Source of the DNA: Gammaproteobacteria bacterium
GTDB lineage: Bacteria > Pseudomonadota > Gammaproteobacteria > Enterobacterales > Neiellaceae
Assembly (NCBI GenBank): GCA_017425245.1
Contig: JAFOOX010000052.1
Location: 62,001-126,000 of the forward strand
Length of the DNA stretch: 64,000 nucleotides
Direction of reading: 5' to 3'
Part shown: in pieces, positions 9,938-25,900 of the stretch
Layout: each line of letters begins with the position of its first letter
Numbering within the stretch: the first letter of the stretch is position 1
Program-made: the position numbers and the translations under genes
The notes under the pieces: model-generated
Database searches by the model: none
The model's input: the letters and a program-made list of their open reading frames with translations, nothing else
What the model was told of the DNA's origin: nothing

Positions 9938-10393
9938 TTAGAGTTTGGCGACCAGATTGGCCGCGTCGATATTGTCGAACGGGATGAGCACTGCGGCGCC
10001 ATCCTGCTCCAGTTCGATGCCGTGTTCATGACAAGCCAGCAGCGGCCCTTTGAAACGGCGCCGGTTGGCAATCGGCATCGCCGTTTGCACCTTGATCTCT
10101 TCGCCAACGACACGGGCGAAATGTGCCGGTTTAAACAGTGGCCGATCGAGACCGGGCGAACTGACTTCAAGGTCATATTCAGTGCTAATCGGGTCTTCGA
10201 CATCGAGCACCGCGCCCACCTGGCGGCTGACCAGAGCGCAATCGTCGACCGTCACCCCGGCTTCGCTGTCGATATAGAGGCGCACCGTCGAATGTCGACC
10301 GGCGCGCACCAGCTCAACGCCCAAAAGCTCGAAACCCACGGCACTTACCGCCGGTTCGAGCAGCTCTGTCAGCTGACGTTCGAGTTTGGCCAC
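9938..10393 (-). CDS. rimP: Ribosome maturation factor RimP
   Basis: Needed for 30S assembly, around S12 and the central pseudoknot. It has 151 residues (E. coli 150). Family motifs are clear: [34 protein letters not shown], then [21 protein letters not shown], here given as separate pieces. First protein gene after the initiator tRNA on the same strand, as in E. coli metY-rimP-nusA-infB; two terminators lie between the tRNA and rimP, so readthrough or an internal promoter must feed it. Confidence 0.96.
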   Translation of the reverse strand: MAKLERQLTELLEPAVSAVGFELLGVELVRAGRHSTVRLYIDSEAGVTVDDCALVSRQVGAVLDVEDPISTEYDLEVSSPGLDRPLFKPAHFARVVGEEIKVQTAMPIANRRRFKGPLLACHEHGIELEQDGAAVLIPFDNIDAANLVAKL

Positions 10394-10409
10394 AAAACCT
10401 CCAGAAACG

Positions 10410-10438
10410 AAAAAAGGGGCCTGATATCCAGCCCCTTT
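10410..10438 (-). terminator. Intrinsic terminator before rimP
   Basis: Eight-pair stem AAAGGGGC / GCCCCTTT with a 10-base loop, followed on the minus strand by a run of T residues and CG. It would attenuate transcripts coming from the tRNA genes into rimP. Confidence 0.8.
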
Positions 10439-10467
10439 GGTATGGCACCCAGCGGCGGCGCCATAAC

Positions 10468-10495
10468 AAAAAGCCCCAGTACCAGTCCGGGGCTT
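10468..10495 (-). terminator. Intrinsic terminator after initiator tRNA
   Basis: Stem AAGCCCC / GGGGCTT with an 11-base loop, followed on the minus strand by TTTTTGTT. It is the first of two tandem terminators downstream of the initiator tRNA. Confidence 0.8.
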
Positions 10496-10535
10496 GATGC
10501 TTCTATACCCTGTTCGTCCACAGGGACGCTGGATT

Positions 10536-10612
<77 letters not shown>

Positions 10613-10683
10613 TCAAATTCGGCCCGCAGTATACCGAGTCCATCCGGCATGTTCAAACCAATTGCGCTGCGGAACACAATTGA

Positions 10684-10769
10684 TGGTACCGAGAGCGGGA
10701 CTTGAACCCGCACGGCTATAAGCCACTACCACCTCAAGGTAGCGTGTCTACCAATTCCACCACCTCGGC
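10684..10769 (-). tRNA. leuU: tRNA-Leu (GAG)
   Basis: An 86-nt type II tRNA with a long variable arm and encoded CCA. The anticodon loop TTGAGGT gives GAG; the D-arm is GGAATTGGTAGACACGC and the T-arm GGGTTCAAGTCCC. It follows secG by only 18 bp, as leuU does in E. coli, so it is probably processed from the secG transcript. Confidence 0.95.
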
Positions 10770-10787
10770 ACAAAATCTTGCTGCTGT

Positions 10788-11141
10788 TTACTGCGGCAGC
10801 TCGCTGCTCGGCTGTTCAGTTTTCTCTACGGCTGTGTCACCGGAAACCGGCTGCTCAATGGCAGTCGGCGCGGCATCACCCAGTTCGCTCCATTCCTGCT
10901 CTTGAGTCACACGGGAGGCGGTGAGGTTACCGAGCACCAGTGACAGCAGGAAAAACAGCGTGGCCAGAACAGCAGTAGAGCGGGTCAAAAAGTTGCCGGC
11001 GCCCGACGAACCAAAAATGGTGGCCGAAGAACCTGCACCAAAGGAAGCGCCCATATCCGCACCCTTGCCCTGCTGAATCAGAACCAGCGCGATTAACGCG
11101 ATGGCAACCAGCAGATAGATAACCAAGAGAGCTTCGTACAT
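10788..11141 (-). CDS. secG: Protein-export membrane subunit SecG
   Basis: Small SecYEG subunit that promotes SecA cycling. The 117 residues have TM1 at about 3-22 and TM2 at about 53-76, joined by the conserved cytoplasmic loop VLIQQGKGADMGASFGAG and SATIFGSSGAGNFLTR. The tail after residue 85 is polar and poorly conserved, as usual. The window has no tpiA between glmM and secG; a terminator separates secG from glmM, so secG and tRNA-Leu likely have their own promoter. Confidence 0.95.
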   Translation of the reverse strand: MYEALLVIYLLVAIALIALVLIQQGKGADMGASFGAGSSATIFGSSGAGNFLTRSTAVLATLFFLLSLVLGNLTASRVTQEQEWSELGDAAPTAIEQPVSGDTAVEKTEQPSSELPQ

Positions 11142-11164
11142 GAATGATTCCGTTGCTACTTTGC

Positions 11165-11187
11165 AAAACCCGCCTCAGCAAGGCGGG
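11165..11187 (-). terminator. Intrinsic terminator after glmM
   Basis: Stem CCCGCCT / AGGCGGG with a 5-base loop, followed on the minus strand by TTTTGC. It lies between the glmM stop (11239) and the secG start (11141). Confidence 0.75.
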
Positions 11188-11238
11188 CGCCATAGTAATT
11201 AACCTGCCGGGGTGATGCAAGCCCGCAGATCGATAAAT

Positions 11239-12591
11239 TTATCCGCCGGTGGCTGCCTGAACCGCATCGGCGATCTGCTGGGCAGTGGCGGTGACCACGG
11301 AGGCATCACGCCCCTCCACCATCACCCGGATCAGTGGTTCGGTCCCCGATTTGCGCAGCAGCACCCGGCCATTGTCGGCCAGCTCGGCTTCCACCGCCTG
11401 CACCGCTGCCTGCACCGCCGGATGGGCCAGCGGGTCGCCGCTGCTGGCCGCCTTGAAGCGCACATTGATCAACTTCTGGGGAAACATCTCCATGCCAGCG
11501 ACCAGTTCACCAAGATCCAGCTGACTGTACTGCATGGCACGCAACACCTGCAGCGCTGCCACTATGCCATCACCAGTGGTGCCGAAGCCGAGATGGATGA
11601 TATGGCCAGAGGACTCCCCACCAATGGTCCAGCCCTTCTGTTTGAGCAGTTCCAGCACATAACGGTCACCGACCTTGGAGCGGGCGAAGGGGATGCCGAG
11701 GCGACGCAGGGCCACCTCCATTCCCATGTTGCTCATCTGGGTGCCAACCACGCCACCATTAAGACGACCGGCGCGCAGCGCCTCGCGGGCAATCACATAA
11801 ACCAGCTGGTCGCCATCGATGATGCTGCCATCGCGGGTCACCATCTGCACCCGGTCACCATCACCATCAAAAGCGATACCCAGGTCTGCCTGATGGGTAA
11901 GCACCGCGTCACGCAACGTCTCCATATGGGTGGCGCCGCATTTATCGTTGATGTTGATGCCGCTTGGCTCGCAGCCAATAGCGATCACCTCTGCACCCAG
12001 CTCGCTAAACACCGCTGGTGCAATATGGTAAGTAGCGCCGTGGGCGCAATCGACCACCATGCGCAGGCCGTTAAGGCTCAGCTCGGCCGGGAAGGTCCCC
12101 TTGCAATATTCGATGTAACGGCCGGGAGCATCTTCGATGCGTACCGCCTTGCCCAACCGCTCGTTCTCGACGCAGACCAGCGGTTTTTCTAGCTCGGCCT
12201 CGATCTCGAGCTCCAGTGTGTCATCCAGCTTGCTGCCGGTGCTGGAGAAGAACTTGACGCCATTGTCGTAATAGGGGTTGTGGCTGGCGCTAATAACGAT
12301 GCCGGCTTCACTACGGAAGGTGCGGGTCAAGTAAGCGATGGCAGGTGTCGGCATCGGCCCGGTGAAGGCAGCGCGCAGCCCGGCTGCCGCCAGCCCTGCT
12401 TCCAACGCTGATTCCAGCATGTAGTTGGAGATGCGGGTGTCCTTGCCGATCAGTACCGTCTTGCTGCCCTGTTTGGCGAGCACTCGCCCTGCGGCCCAGC
12501 CCAGCTTGAGCATAAACTCCGGGGTGATCGGATGTTCACCGACCTTGCCGCGCACCCCGTCGGTGCCGAAATATTTGCGCGTAGAGCTCAC
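11239..12591 (-). CDS. glmM: Phosphoglucosamine mutase GlmM
   Basis: Interconverts glucosamine-6-phosphate and glucosamine-1-phosphate on the path to UDP-GlcNAc, cell wall and LPS. The 450 residues start [10 protein letters not shown] after a short N-terminus; the phosphoserine loop is [10 protein letters not shown] (near residue 103), the Mg loop FDGDGDRV (near 246), and the C-terminal phosphate site [15 protein letters not shown]. The first codon is GTG, overlapping the folP stop as GTGA, so translation is coupled to folP. Confidence 0.96.
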   Translation of the reverse strand: MSSTRKYFGTDGVRGKVGEHPITPEFMLKLGWAAGRVLAKQGSKTVLIGKDTRISNYMLESALEAGLAAAGLRAAFTGPMPTPAIAYLTRTFRSEAGIVISASHNPYYDNGVKFFSSTGSKLDDTLELEIEAELEKPLVCVENERLGKAVRIEDAPGRYIEYCKGTFPAELSLNGLRMVVDCAHGATYHIAPAVFSELGAEVIAIGCEPSGININDKCGATHMETLRDAVLTHQADLGIAFDGDGDRVQMVTRDGSIIDGDQLVYVIAREALRAGRLNGGVVGTQMSNMGMEVALRRLGIPFARSKVGDRYVLELLKQKGWTIGGESSGHIIHLGFGTTGDGIVAALQVLRAMQYSQLDLGELVAGMEMFPQKLINVRFKAASSGDPLAHPAVQAAVQAVEAELADNGRVLLRKSGTEPLIRVMVEGRDASVVTATAQQIADAVQAATGG

Positions 12592-13421
12592 GCTTGTTTC
12601 TCCTTCAACATTGCCATGGTCACGGCCAGCGCATCGACGGTGGCCGCCACATCGTGTACCCGGATGATGCGGGCGCCCTGCACCGCCGCCAGCACGGCTG
12701 CGGCCACACTACCGGCCAGCCGCCCCTGGAGATCACGGCCAGTAACGGCGCCGATCATCGATTTGCGTGACATGCCGGCCAGCAGCGGTAGTTCACCGGC
12801 CAGCTCGTTCAGTCGCGCCAGTAGCCTGAAATTATGGCTGAGGTTCTTGCCAAAGCCGAAGCCAGGATCAAGAACAATGCGATTTCGACCGATCCCGGCC
12901 GTTTCACAGGCCTCAACCCGTTGCTGCAAAAAGGTGGCGACCTCGGCCACCACATCCGCGTATTCGGGTGCCTGCTGCATGGTGCGCGGCTCGCCCTGCA
13001 TGTGCATCAGGCATACCGCTACGCCACTGGCCGCGGCCACCGCCAGCGCTCCTGGCTGACGCAGCGCCCAGACGTCATTGATCAGCTGGGCGCCAGCGGC
13101 GACCGCTGCCGCCATCACCGCCGGTTTGCTGGTATCGACCGAGATGATCACATCGCTTCTTGCCCGAATGCCCGCAATCACCGGCACCACCCGCGCCAGC
13201 TCCTCGGCCTCGCTCACCGCTTGCGCGCCCGGCCGGGTCGACTCACCGCCGATATCAACCATGGCCGCCCCTTCCGCCACCAGTTGCAGGGCGTGGTCGA
13301 TGGCGCGGGCAGTGGTGGCATGCTGACCACCGTCGCTGAATGAGTCTGGGGTGACGTTGACGATCCCCATCACCAGCGGGGCACTGAGGTCAACAAGGCG
13401 GTCGGCTAGAGCGAGTTGCAT
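12588..13421 (-). CDS. folP: Dihydropteroate synthase FolP
   Basis: Joins p-aminobenzoate to dihydropterin pyrophosphate in folate synthesis; the target of sulfonamides. The frame is open upstream to 13586, but the ATG at 13421 ([15 protein letters not shown]) gives 277 residues (E. coli 282) and keeps the intergenic hairpin untranslated. Signatures: [41 protein letters not shown], and [13 protein letters not shown]. Coupled to glmM, downstream of ftsH, as in E. coli. Confidence 0.95.
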   Translation of the reverse strand: MQLALADRLVDLSAPLVMGIVNVTPDSFSDGGQHATTARAIDHALQLVAEGAAMVDIGGESTRPGAQAVSEAEELARVVPVIAGIRARSDVIISVDTSKPAVMAAAVAAGAQLINDVWALRQPGALAVAAASGVAVCLMHMQGEPRTMQQAPEYADVVAEVATFLQQRVEACETAGIGRNRIVLDPGFGFGKNLSHNFRLLARLNELAGELPLLAGMSRKSMIGAVTGRDLQGRLAGSVAAAVLAAVQGARIIRVHDVAATVDALAVTMAMLKEKQA

Positions 13422-13448
13422 CTCAAAGTCCTGAAGGCTGGAAACAGA

Positions 13449-13471
13449 GCGCCCCGGCAGAACCGGGGCGC
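13449..13471 (-). terminator. Stem-loop between ftsH and folP
   Basis: Perfect 9-bp stem GCGCCCCGG / CCGGGGCGC with a 5-base loop and no clear U-run after it on the minus strand. Likely an mRNA stability element or weak attenuator after ftsH rather than a full terminator. Confidence 0.45.
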
Positions 13472-13488
13472 ACTGGCAAGACTGGGGG

Positions 13489-15408
13489 TCAGCTGGCGCT
13501 GGTGCCCGCCGCCGGAGCCTGTGGCGGCAGTTCAGTGGTGGAAGCGGTCGGGCCACTGCTGTCGTCAAGTTTGCGTGGCGGTTCACTCCAGCCAGCTGGC
13601 TCGCGCACCGGGCGGCGGGCCATCAGATCATCCACCTGCCCGAGATCGATGGTCTCATACTTCATCAGCGCCTCTTTCATGGCGTGAAGAATGTCCATGT
13701 TCTCTTCCAGCAGCAGACGGGCTCGCTGATAGTTGCGGTCAATGACGCGTTTGATCTCTTCGTCGATGGCGCGGGCAGTCTCGTCGGACATGTGTTTGGG
13801 CTTGGCCATGCTGCGGCCCAAGAACACTTCACCCTCTTCATCGGCATACAGCAGCGGCCCCAGCTTCTCGGAAAAGCCCCACTGGGTGATCATCTTGCGG
13901 GCCAGTTCAGTGGCGTACTTGATGTCCTGCGAGGCGCCGGTGGAGACCTTCTCGACCCCATAGATCAGCTCTTCGGCCAAGCGCCCACCGTAAGCCACCG
14001 AGATCTTGCTCTCAAGCTTCTGCTTACTGATGCTGATCTGGTCGCGCTCCGGCAGGAACATGGTGACGCCCAAGGCACGGCCACGCGGGATAATGGTGAC
14101 CTTGTGTACCGGATCATGGTCTGGCACCAAGCGACCGATGATGGCATGACCCGCTTCGTGATAGGCGGTGGATTCCTTTTCCTCTTCGCTCATCACCAGC
14201 GAGCGACGCTCGGCACCCATCATGATCTTGTCTTTGGCCTTCTCGAACTCGTCCATCGATACCAGGCGCTTGTTGCAGCGGGCGGCAAAGAGGGCGGCTT
14301 CGTTAACCAGATTGGCCAGCTCGGCACCGGAGAAACCAGGGGTGCCACGGGCGATCACCGACGCCTCGACATCATCGGCGATCGGCACCTTGCGCATATG
14401 CACCTTGAGGATCTGTTCGCGGCCACGCACGTCAGGCAGGCCCACCACCACCTGGCGGTCGAAACGGCCGGGGCGCAGCAGCGCCGGGTCCAGCACGTCA
14501 GGACGGTTGGTGGCGGCAATGACGATCACCCCTTCGTTGCCATCAAAGCCGTCCATCTCTACCAGCATCTGGTTGAGAGTCTGCTCACGCTCGTCGTGAC
14601 CACCGCCGAGGCCAGCACCACGCTGACGGCCAACAGCATCGATCTCGTCGATAAAGACGATACAGGGGGCGGCCTTCTTGGCCTGCTCGAACATGTCGCG
14701 CACGCGCGAGGCGCCGACACCGACAAACATCTCAACGAAGTCGGAACCGGAGATGGTGAAAAACGGTACTTTGGCTTCACCGGCGATGGCGCGTGCGATC
14801 AGGGTCTTGCCGGTACCGGGCGAACCCACCATCAGCACCCCTTTGGGGATGCGGCCACCCAATTTCTGGAACTTGGCCGGATCGCGCAGGTAATCGACCA
14901 GTTCGGAGACCTCTTCCTTGGCCTCGTCACAACCGGCGACGTCAGCAAAGGTGGTCTTGATCTGATCTTCGGTCAGCAGCCGGGCGCGACTCTTGCCGAA
15001 GCTCATCGCCCCCTTGCCACCACCGCCCTGCATCTGGCGCATAAAGAAGATCCAGACGCCGATCAGCAGCAGCATCGGGAACCAGTTGATAAATACCTGC
15101 GCCAGGAAACTCGGTTGCTCAGCCGGTTCGGCAACAATTTCAACCTTGTTGTTAAGCAGCTGATTAATCAGATCAGGATCCTGCCCAGGGCGATTAACAA
15201 CCACCTTGGTGCTGTCACGACGCTCAGCGATGATAACGCCACCGTCGGTAAAGGTCGCCCTGGTGATCTCACCTCGATCCACTGCTTCAAGGAAGTCGGA
15301 ATAAGTCTCCGGCTGACGACTGTCCTGGCTGGTAATGCCATTGACCACTGACATCAGCACCACGGCGATTACCAGCCACAGCACCAGATTTTTTGCCAAA
15401 TCGCCCAC
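13489..15408 (-). CDS. ftsH: ATP-dependent zinc metalloprotease FtsH
   Basis: Membrane-anchored AAA+ protease that degrades unassembled membrane proteins and regulators such as sigma-32 and LpxC. The 639 residues have TM1 at about 6-24, a periplasmic domain, TM2 at about 98-118, Walker A GSPGTGKT, Walker [10 protein letters not shown], the second region of homology with [18 protein letters not shown] in it, and the zinc site HEAGH with a distal acidic ligand region. The C-terminal tail is Pro/Ala/Ser-rich. Downstream of rlmE with a 39-bp gap, so under the heat-shock promoter before rlmE. Confidence 0.97.
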   Translation of the reverse strand: MGDLAKNLVLWLVIAVVLMSVVNGITSQDSRQPETYSDFLEAVDRGEITRATFTDGGVIIAERRDSTKVVVNRPGQDPDLINQLLNNKVEIVAEPAEQPSFLAQVFINWFPMLLLIGVWIFFMRQMQGGGGKGAMSFGKSRARLLTEDQIKTTFADVAGCDEAKEEVSELVDYLRDPAKFQKLGGRIPKGVLMVGSPGTGKTLIARAIAGEAKVPFFTISGSDFVEMFVGVGASRVRDMFEQAKKAAPCIVFIDEIDAVGRQRGAGLGGGHDEREQTLNQMLVEMDGFDGNEGVIVIAATNRPDVLDPALLRPGRFDRQVVVGLPDVRGREQILKVHMRKVPIADDVEASVIARGTPGFSGAELANLVNEAALFAARCNKRLVSMDEFEKAKDKIMMGAERRSLVMSEEEKESTAYHEAGHAIIGRLVPDHDPVHKVTIIPRGRALGVTMFLPERDQISISKQKLESKISVAYGGRLAEELIYGVEKVSTGASQDIKYATELARKMITQWGFSEKLGPLLYADEEGEVFLGRSMAKPKHMSDETARAIDEEIKRVIDRNYQRARLLLEENMDILHAMKEALMKYETIDLGQVDDLMARRPVREPAGWSEPPRKLDDSSGPTASTTELPPQAPAAGTSAS

Positions 15409-15447
15409 GCTCTAACCTCCGGCCTAATAGCCTACTGGATTGGTAAG

Positions 15448-16083
15448 TTACACCAGTTTGAAACCAGCAGCCACCAGATAGACCTCGCGCGAGCGGGCTC
15501 TGGAAGCGTCGGGTTTCCGTACTTTTACGCTGGAGAACTGCGCCCGGACTGCTTTGATGTACTCATCGAAGCCGGCGCCCTGAAATACTTTGACAACAAA
15601 ACGGCCGTCTTTGCCCAATACCTGCTTGCACATATCCAGCGCCAGCTCCACCAGGTACATGGAACGGGCCTGATCAACCACGTCTTCACCGCTCATATTG
15701 GGGGCCATGTCCGACAGCACCACGTTGGCATTGCCGCCCATACGCTCAAGAAGTGCAGCAAGCACTGTCTCTTCACGGAAGTCCCCCTGCAGAAAGGAAA
15801 CATTGGGCAGCGCATCCATCGCCAACAGGTCGCAGGCATAGACATGGCCACGCTCGCCCACCTGCTGGGCAGCATACTGGCTCCAGCCGCCGGGCGCAGC
15901 GCCCAGATCCACCACTTTGTCACCGAGGCGGATAATACGATCCTGCTTCTGGATCTCAAGCAGCTTGAAGACCGCGCGTGAACGCCAGCCCTCTTTCTGC
16001 GCCTGCTTGACGTAGGGGTCGTCAAAATGTTCCTGCAGCCAGCGTTTACTGCTGGCAGTGCGTTTTACCTTGGCTTTGTTCAT
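15448..16083 (-). CDS. rlmE: 23S rRNA 2'-O-methyltransferase RlmE (RrmJ/FtsJ)
   Basis: Methylates U2552 in the A-loop of 23S rRNA using SAM. The 211 residues match the family length (E. coli 209). Visible: the SAM site [15 protein letters not shown], the catalytic K-D-K-E set ([30 protein letters not shown]), and the basic N-terminus. It heads the rlmE-ftsH heat-shock unit and is divergent from yhbY. Confidence 0.96.
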   Translation of the reverse strand: MNKAKVKRTASSKRWLQEHFDDPYVKQAQKEGWRSRAVFKLLEIQKQDRIIRLGDKVVDLGAAPGGWSQYAAQQVGERGHVYACDLLAMDALPNVSFLQGDFREETVLAALLERMGGNANVVLSDMAPNMSGEDVVDQARSMYLVELALDMCKQVLGKDGRFVVKVFQGAGFDEYIKAVRAQFSSVKVRKPDASRARSREVYLVAAGFKLV

Positions 16084-16115
16084 CTGCAGTCATCGCCTCC
16101 ATGGGCAGTTCCCTT

Positions 16116-16144
16116 ATCTGGGGGTACAATGGCGCACTTTCAAG
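16116..16144 (-). promoter_or_regulatory. Sigma-32 heat-shock promoter of rlmE-ftsH
   Basis: On the minus strand CTTGAAA, 14 bases, then CCCCAGAT: a near-consensus sigma-32 promoter about 32 bp upstream of the rlmE ATG. rlmE and ftsH are known sigma-32 genes in E. coli. A possible sigma-70 -10 (TACAAT, 16125-16130) for yhbY lies inside it on the other strand. Confidence 0.8.
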
Positions 16145-16165
16145 CGATTCAAGTGGAAATAGAGC

Positions 16166-16468
16166 ATGAGCAAGCCGCTCACCACCAAACAGAAACAGTT
16201 CCTCAAGGGCCTCGCCCACCCGCTCAAGCCGGTGGTGCTGCTGGGCAACAACGGCCTTACCGAAGGGGTGATGGCCGAGATTGATCTGGCCCTTGGCCAC
16301 CACGAACTGATCAAGGTGAAACTGCCCGGTGATGATCGCGAAATGCGCCTCGCCGTGATCAACACCATCGTCGCCCACACCACCTGCACCCTGGTGCAGC
16401 TGATCGGCAAAACCGCCGTCTTCTACCGCCCTGCCAAAGAGCCGGTGATCAACCTGCCCAAGCGCTAA
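16166..16468 (+). CDS. yhbY: Ribosome assembly RNA-binding protein YhbY (CRM domain)
   Basis: CRM-domain protein that associates with pre-50S particles. The 100 residues show the family core: LTTKQKQFLKGLAHPLKP, VLLGNNGLTEGVMAEID, the helix with HHELIKVKL, and the C-terminal IGKTAVFYRP strand. Divergent from rlmE and convergent with greA, with a shared terminator after it. E. coli has the same arrangement. Confidence 0.93.
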   Translation: MSKPLTTKQKQFLKGLAHPLKPVVLLGNNGLTEGVMAEIDLALGHHELIKVKLPGDDREMRLAVINTIVAHTTCTLVQLIGKTAVFYRPAKEPVINLPKR

Positions 16469-16488
16469 CAGCCGCAGCAGGCGAAAAC

Positions 16489-16517
16489 AAAAGGGGCCAA
16501 CATCCGGCCCCTTTTTT
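16489..16517. terminator. Bidirectional terminator between yhbY and greA
   Basis: Stem AAAAGGGGCC / GGCCCCTTTT with a 7-base loop and T-runs on both strands. It can end yhbY (plus) and greA (minus). Confidence 0.85.
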
Positions 16518-16534
16518 ATGCCTGTCAGCCACCG

Positions 16535-17007
16535 TCAGGCGTAGATCACATCCAGGATCTCATAGTCGACCTTACCGCTGGGGGTATGGATCGACACCTG
16601 ATCACCGGTCATCTTGCCAATCAGGCCACGGGCAATCGGCGAGTTCACGCTGATCAGGTTGGCCTTGATGTCCGCCTCGTCATCGCCAACGATGCGATAG
16701 GTCAGTTCATCCTCGGTATTGAGGTTAAGCAGCTGCACCGTGGCCCCGAAGATCACTTTGCCATGGTTCGACATCTTGGTGACATCGATGATCTGGGCGT
16801 TGGACAGCTTGGACTCAATCTCCTGGATCCGCCCTTCACAGAAGCTTTGCTGTTCACGCGCGGCGTGATACTCGGCATTCTCCTTGAGATCGCCGAGGGC
16901 ACGGGCCTCGGCAATCGCCAGGGTGATCGCCGGCCGACGCACCAGCTTGAGTTCGTTCAGTTCGGCGCGCAGCAGTTCTGAGCCGCGCACAGTCATCGGG
17001 ATCTTGA

Positions 17008-17011
<4 letters not shown>
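16535..17011 (-). CDS. greA: Transcript cleavage factor GreA
   Basis: Rescues backtracked RNA polymerase by stimulating RNA cleavage. The 158 residues begin with [15 protein letters not shown] and the N-terminal coiled coil, whose tip holds the acidic pair in [15 protein letters not shown], followed by the FKBP-like C-terminal domain with a [11 protein letters not shown] strand and [10 protein letters not shown]. Its ATG overlaps the carB stop (ATGA), so greA is the last gene of the carAB operon here. Confidence 0.97.
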
Positions 17012-20241
<3,230 letters not shown>

Positions 20242-20265
20242 GGTTCACCCCTTCAAACCGGTCCG

Positions 20266-21402
20266 TTACTGACTCTGGCGCGCTTGCATCAGCTCGATGA
20301 AATGGTCAAAGAGCGGCGCAGCATCGTTAGGACCGGGGCTGGCTTCCGGGTGACCCTGGAAGCTGAACGCCGGCTTGTCGGTGCGATGGATCCCCTGCAG
20401 CGAGCCATCGAACAACGACACATGGGTCGGCCGCAGGTTGGCAGGCAGAGTCGTCTCGTCCACGGCAAAACCGTGGTTCTGGCTGGTGATCATCACGCAG
20501 TTACGGTCGAGGTCTTTCACCGGGTGGTTGGCACCATGGTGACCAAACTTCATCTTCAGGGTCTGGGCACCGCTGGCCAGAGCCAGCAACTGGTGGCCGA
20601 GACAGATGCCAAATACCGGGATGTCGGTGGTCAGGAACTCGCGAATGGCGGCGATGGCGTAGTCGCACGGGGCAGGATCGCCCGGGCCGTTGGAGAGGAA
20701 GATGCCATCAGGGTTGAGAGCCAGCACCTCGGCGGCGCTGGTTTTGGCCGGTACCACGGTCAGCTTGCAGCCGCGATCCACCAGCATGCGCAGGATGTTG
20801 CGCTTGACGCCAAAGTCATAGGCCACCACATGGAACGGCAGCTCGCTGTCGCCCTTGCTGCTGTGGCCACGGCCCAGCTGCCAGCTGGTGTCACGCCACT
20901 CGTAGGGGCGCTCACAGGTGACCTCTTTGGCCAGATCCATCCCCTTCAGACCGGGGAAGGCCTTGGCCGCAGTCAGGGCTTTGGCTTCGTCGATATCGCC
21001 AGCCATGATGCAGCCGTTCTGGGCGCCTTTGTCGCGCAGGATGCGGGTCAGCTTGCGCGTGTCGATGTCGGCGATGCCGACCACATTGCGCCGCTTGAGG
21101 TAGGCGGAGAGGCTCTCCTGGCTACGGAAGTTGCTGGCAATCAGCGGCAGATCGCGGATGACGAGGCCGGTGGCCAGAATCTCGCCAGATTCTTCATCTT
21201 CGCTGTTAACGCCGGTGTTACCGATGTGGGGATAGGTCAGGGTAACAATCTGACGGGCATAGGAGGGGTCGGTCAGAATCTCCTGATAGCCGGTCATGGC
21301 AGTGTTGAACACCACCTCACCGACTGCGTGGCCGTCAGCGCCAATGGCTGTGCCGCGAAAGACCGTCCCATCTTCAAGCACAAGGAGTGCAGGTTTGCTC
21401 AA
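20266..21402 (-). CDS. carA: Carbamoyl-phosphate synthase small subunit
   Basis: Class I glutamine amidotransferase that feeds ammonia to CarB. I place the start at a TTG at 21402 ([16 protein letters not shown]), 5 bp after a perfect GGAGG; no ATG fits, and a UUG start is also reported for carA of E. coli. This gives 378 residues (E. coli 382). The catalytic triad is visible: Cys in [12 protein letters not shown], and His/Glu in [11 protein letters not shown]. The 211-bp gap to dapB should hold the carAB promoter; I could not identify ArgR or PyrR-type sites with confidence. Confidence 0.96.
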   Translation of the reverse strand: MSKPALLVLEDGTVFRGTAIGADGHAVGEVVFNTAMTGYQEILTDPSYARQIVTLTYPHIGNTGVNSEDEESGEILATGLVIRDLPLIASNFRSQESLSAYLKRRNVVGIADIDTRKLTRILRDKGAQNGCIMAGDIDEAKALTAAKAFPGLKGMDLAKEVTCERPYEWRDTSWQLGRGHSSKGDSELPFHVVAYDFGVKRNILRMLVDRGCKLTVVPAKTSAAEVLALNPDGIFLSNGPGDPAPCDYAIAAIREFLTTDIPVFGICLGHQLLALASGAQTLKMKFGHHGANHPVKDLDRNCVMITSQNHGFAVDETTLPANLRPTHVSLFDGSLQGIHRTDKPAFSFQGHPEASPGPNDAAPLFDHFIELMQARQSQ

Positions 21403-21569
21403 GGTAACCTCCGTTGTGGCAGTCCGCCCGTCAGCCAGGGCCAGGCGACGGGTGAACCAGGGCGCGAATTGGTGGTTTGCTAGCGTGCCCGCCAAGCGGC
21501 AGGCAAAACGGCGGTATTCTAAGGACGAACACCAAAAAGATCCATGGGCGAGCGAAATTTGTTTTTTGA

Positions 21570-21602
21570 GGCGCTTTCACGATCAACCGCCATGAAAGCG
21601 CC
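21570..21602. repeat. Inverted repeat between dapB and carA
   Basis: Ten-bp arms GGCGCTTTCA / TGAAAGCGCC around 13 bases, 12 bp beyond the dapB stop. No U-run follows on either strand, so it may be a processing hairpin or an operator of carA rather than a terminator. Confidence 0.4.
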
Positions 21603-21613
21603 AAAAGCCACAA

Positions 21614-22964
<1,351 letters not shown>

Positions 22965-22980
22965 ACAAATCTCTCCTGAA

Positions 22981-25900
22981 TCATCGTCCTATATCCGCAT
23001 GATGCTTTAATTTAAAATCCATTAACTCCCCAGTTTTTGGATTTCGCACATAATGCACCTCTGAACGGAGACCGTTAGCAGATAGCTCAGAGTAACTCCA
23101 CTTCTCCATACCCTTAAACTTTGGATCATTTAAGCTATCGATAATCTTGACCCCTTTACCTTGTTTGGCAGCTTCGAGAACCATCTGATCCATCAAGCTT
23201 TTCGGCGCTCTGCTGAATTTGTCAACCACGTTTGCCCCAAACACCCGCCCCCATCGCGCCTTACCCCAAGCGATGGCCTTGGCACCGTATTTGGCAGCCC
23301 CCATACCGGCTCTGGCGGCAGCTGAAGGGCCGCCACCAAATGGCGAGTATTCAAAAAACAGAGCGTCAGTTGAGGTTAAGCCCACTTCCATGTAAGGCTC
23401 AGAGACAAAGTTGTTGGACCAATAGTCAACCCAACCTGACGGTGTGTAACGAGTTCCTAGCATCACGGGGTTACTATCGAAGTGGGCGGCCATCTTAATT
23501 TCTAAACTGAACGCCCGGTTTTCCGCCGATAGCTTATCCAGGAATCGCTGGCCATCAGGGTCGAGGGCAAAAGCTTCTGCAGCGTATTCAGCAGAATCAG
23601 CAGTTCCCGCAATCGCCGTTTCGCCTGCGGATGTCGCAACGCCATCGGTTTTCATCGTTCCCAAGGCGTAGAAGCTGCTCACTAAGGAATAGGCCGTCTG
23701 AACAACCGTTACCCAGCTATTCTCCAGCACCAGCGAACCACCAACCTGGTGATAGGCATCGTAGAGCTGGAGGGCGGTAACGGCTGCGGTATAACAGTTC
23801 AAGGCCACGGCAACCGGATAAAGCACCTGAAAAAACATCGCCGCGATGTTAACAATCGTCGTCACCAGCCCCAATGCGTTATAACCCGACGGATCGGTGG
23901 CGTTAAGCGGGTTGTTAAAAACATAGGAGTAGCGGTTCAGGCTTTGGGGGTTAAAGGGGTCTTGAATCAACGGATCGGCTGACAAAAAGCGGGCCAGCAC
24001 TGGATCATAAACCCGACCATTCATATGGATCAGACCGGCATCATCCAGATGTTCATGGCCGGTAAAGCCACGCGTGGTCAGGTCACTGGCCAGGGCCGCC
24101 ATGGTGCGCTGCTGCAGCATGGATTCAATACTGCCCAGTTTGTGCCAGTCAGCATTGCGCCGCGCGCCCCAGGGGTCGAAGCTGAAGCGCTCCACCACTC
24201 GGCCCCTCTCATCTGTCATCAGATCCAGCGAGCCGAGATGATCCTTGTGTTGGTAGTGGATATCACTGCCGCCACCCGGGTAGTAGGTAGCGATGGCGAC
24301 ACCGTCCAGATAGCGCTTGACCGTCTCGCCGCTGCGCTCGGTTGAGCTGATGATCTCAACATTGCCGACCGTCCAGGTGGTGGTGGTCACTCCCTCTTTA
24401 CTGTCTACGCGCTTGAAACGGCCGCCATCAAAGCCATAGGTAAATTCGGTGGTGGTGCCACCGCTAACCACCCGGTAAGGCACCTCGGTTGTGGTGTAGC
24501 TGAGGCTGCGCTTGCCATCGGTGGTCATGTTGCCGGCGGCGTCGTAGCTGTAGTTGGTCACAGCACCGCTGGCACTGGTGACCTTGGTCACCGCATGGGG
24601 CCGAACGCTGTTGTAGCTGTAGCTTCCCACCCCACTCTTGAAGGTGATGTTGCCATTATCGGCATAGCGCACCTCCTGCTCGGCCATGCCACTGATCTGG
24701 CTGGTACGCAGGCGGTTCATGCCGTCATAGGTGAAGGTTTCAAACAGCCCCTTGTGGCGCTCATCACGGTGTTCCAGATTGCCCAGTTGATCCCACTGGT
24801 AACGCGAATCCTGAACACTTGAATAGAGCCCGGTCACCAAGCCGACGCTGTTGTAGCCGGCAATGGTGGTGACGCCGTTGCCGAAAGTGGTGCGTGTGGC
24901 GTGACCCATCGCATCCATCTCGCTCACCTGCCACAGCGTCAGGTTATGGCTGAGATCACCCGTGGCCCGGTGCAAGCCGGTCTGGCTGTAATAGCGGCGC
25001 ACGGTTTTGCCACTGGCATCGGTGACATCCCTTACCCGGCCAGCCGCATCATAGGTGGTGCTGAGCAGATAGCGGCGGCCGTTCGACAGGCTGATGGTCT
25101 GGCCCGTGGCGCGACCAAAGCCGTCATAGCTGCGCTCATCGACAAAGGTCTGCGCGCCCAACAGGTAATTGGTCAGGGTGCGTCGATGCAATTGCCCCTT
25201 GCCATTGACCGCAGTGTCGTAAACGTAATCCACCTGAGTCTGCAGGTTGGCGGCTGTCTCGGCTCCGTTGTAATGACGTTCACGGATCACCCGGCCGACG
25301 TTGTCAAACTCAGTCCGGCCGCGGACATTGCGTCCTTCGTGGTGGCTCAGGTATTCACGGTCCCAAGCATCCACGCTGTAACTGATCGCCCCTTTGTCGG
25401 CATCAACCACACGCTTACGGCGCCCCGCGTCGTCATATTCGACCCGGGTAGTAACACCATCAGGGCCATCAATCTCGGTCGGGTTGCCAAAGGCGTCGTA
25501 ACGGTAGTTGGCAATGACACTGCCACCATCAAAGGGATCATCAATCACCTGCCGGATCTTACCTGCAGCATCCTTGACTTCGGTGCGGCGTGAGCCCGCC
25601 GGGTTAATGGTGGTAATGCTCAGGCGCTCGTATTCATACAGCCACTCGCCATCATCCGGCTTGGTAACCTGCTCAACGCGGCCAAAGTCGTCATACTGAT
25701 ATTCGGTCCAGGCAGTGGCTACACCGCCACCCTCATAAGGCTGAGACTGTCGCTTGACCTCACCCCGCGCGGTGTACTCGGTATCCACCACAGACCAGTC
25801 ACCCGCGTCCAGCCCTTCACTCTCGGTGCGCAGAACTCGCCCCTGGCCGTCAACATAGCTCTTGGTAGTCGGCAGCCCTCGCCCTTCGGTCACCTCAATA

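Noticed and set aside
13684..15351. A 555-codon plus-strand frame antisense to ftsH, and a similar one over nusA (8407-9987)
   Set aside because: Shadow frames of strongly conserved genes; no ribosome site and no recognisable domains.
21570..21602. Intrinsic terminator after dapB
   Set aside because: Good inverted repeat, but A-rich rather than U-rich sequence follows on the minus strand. Kept only as an inverted repeat.
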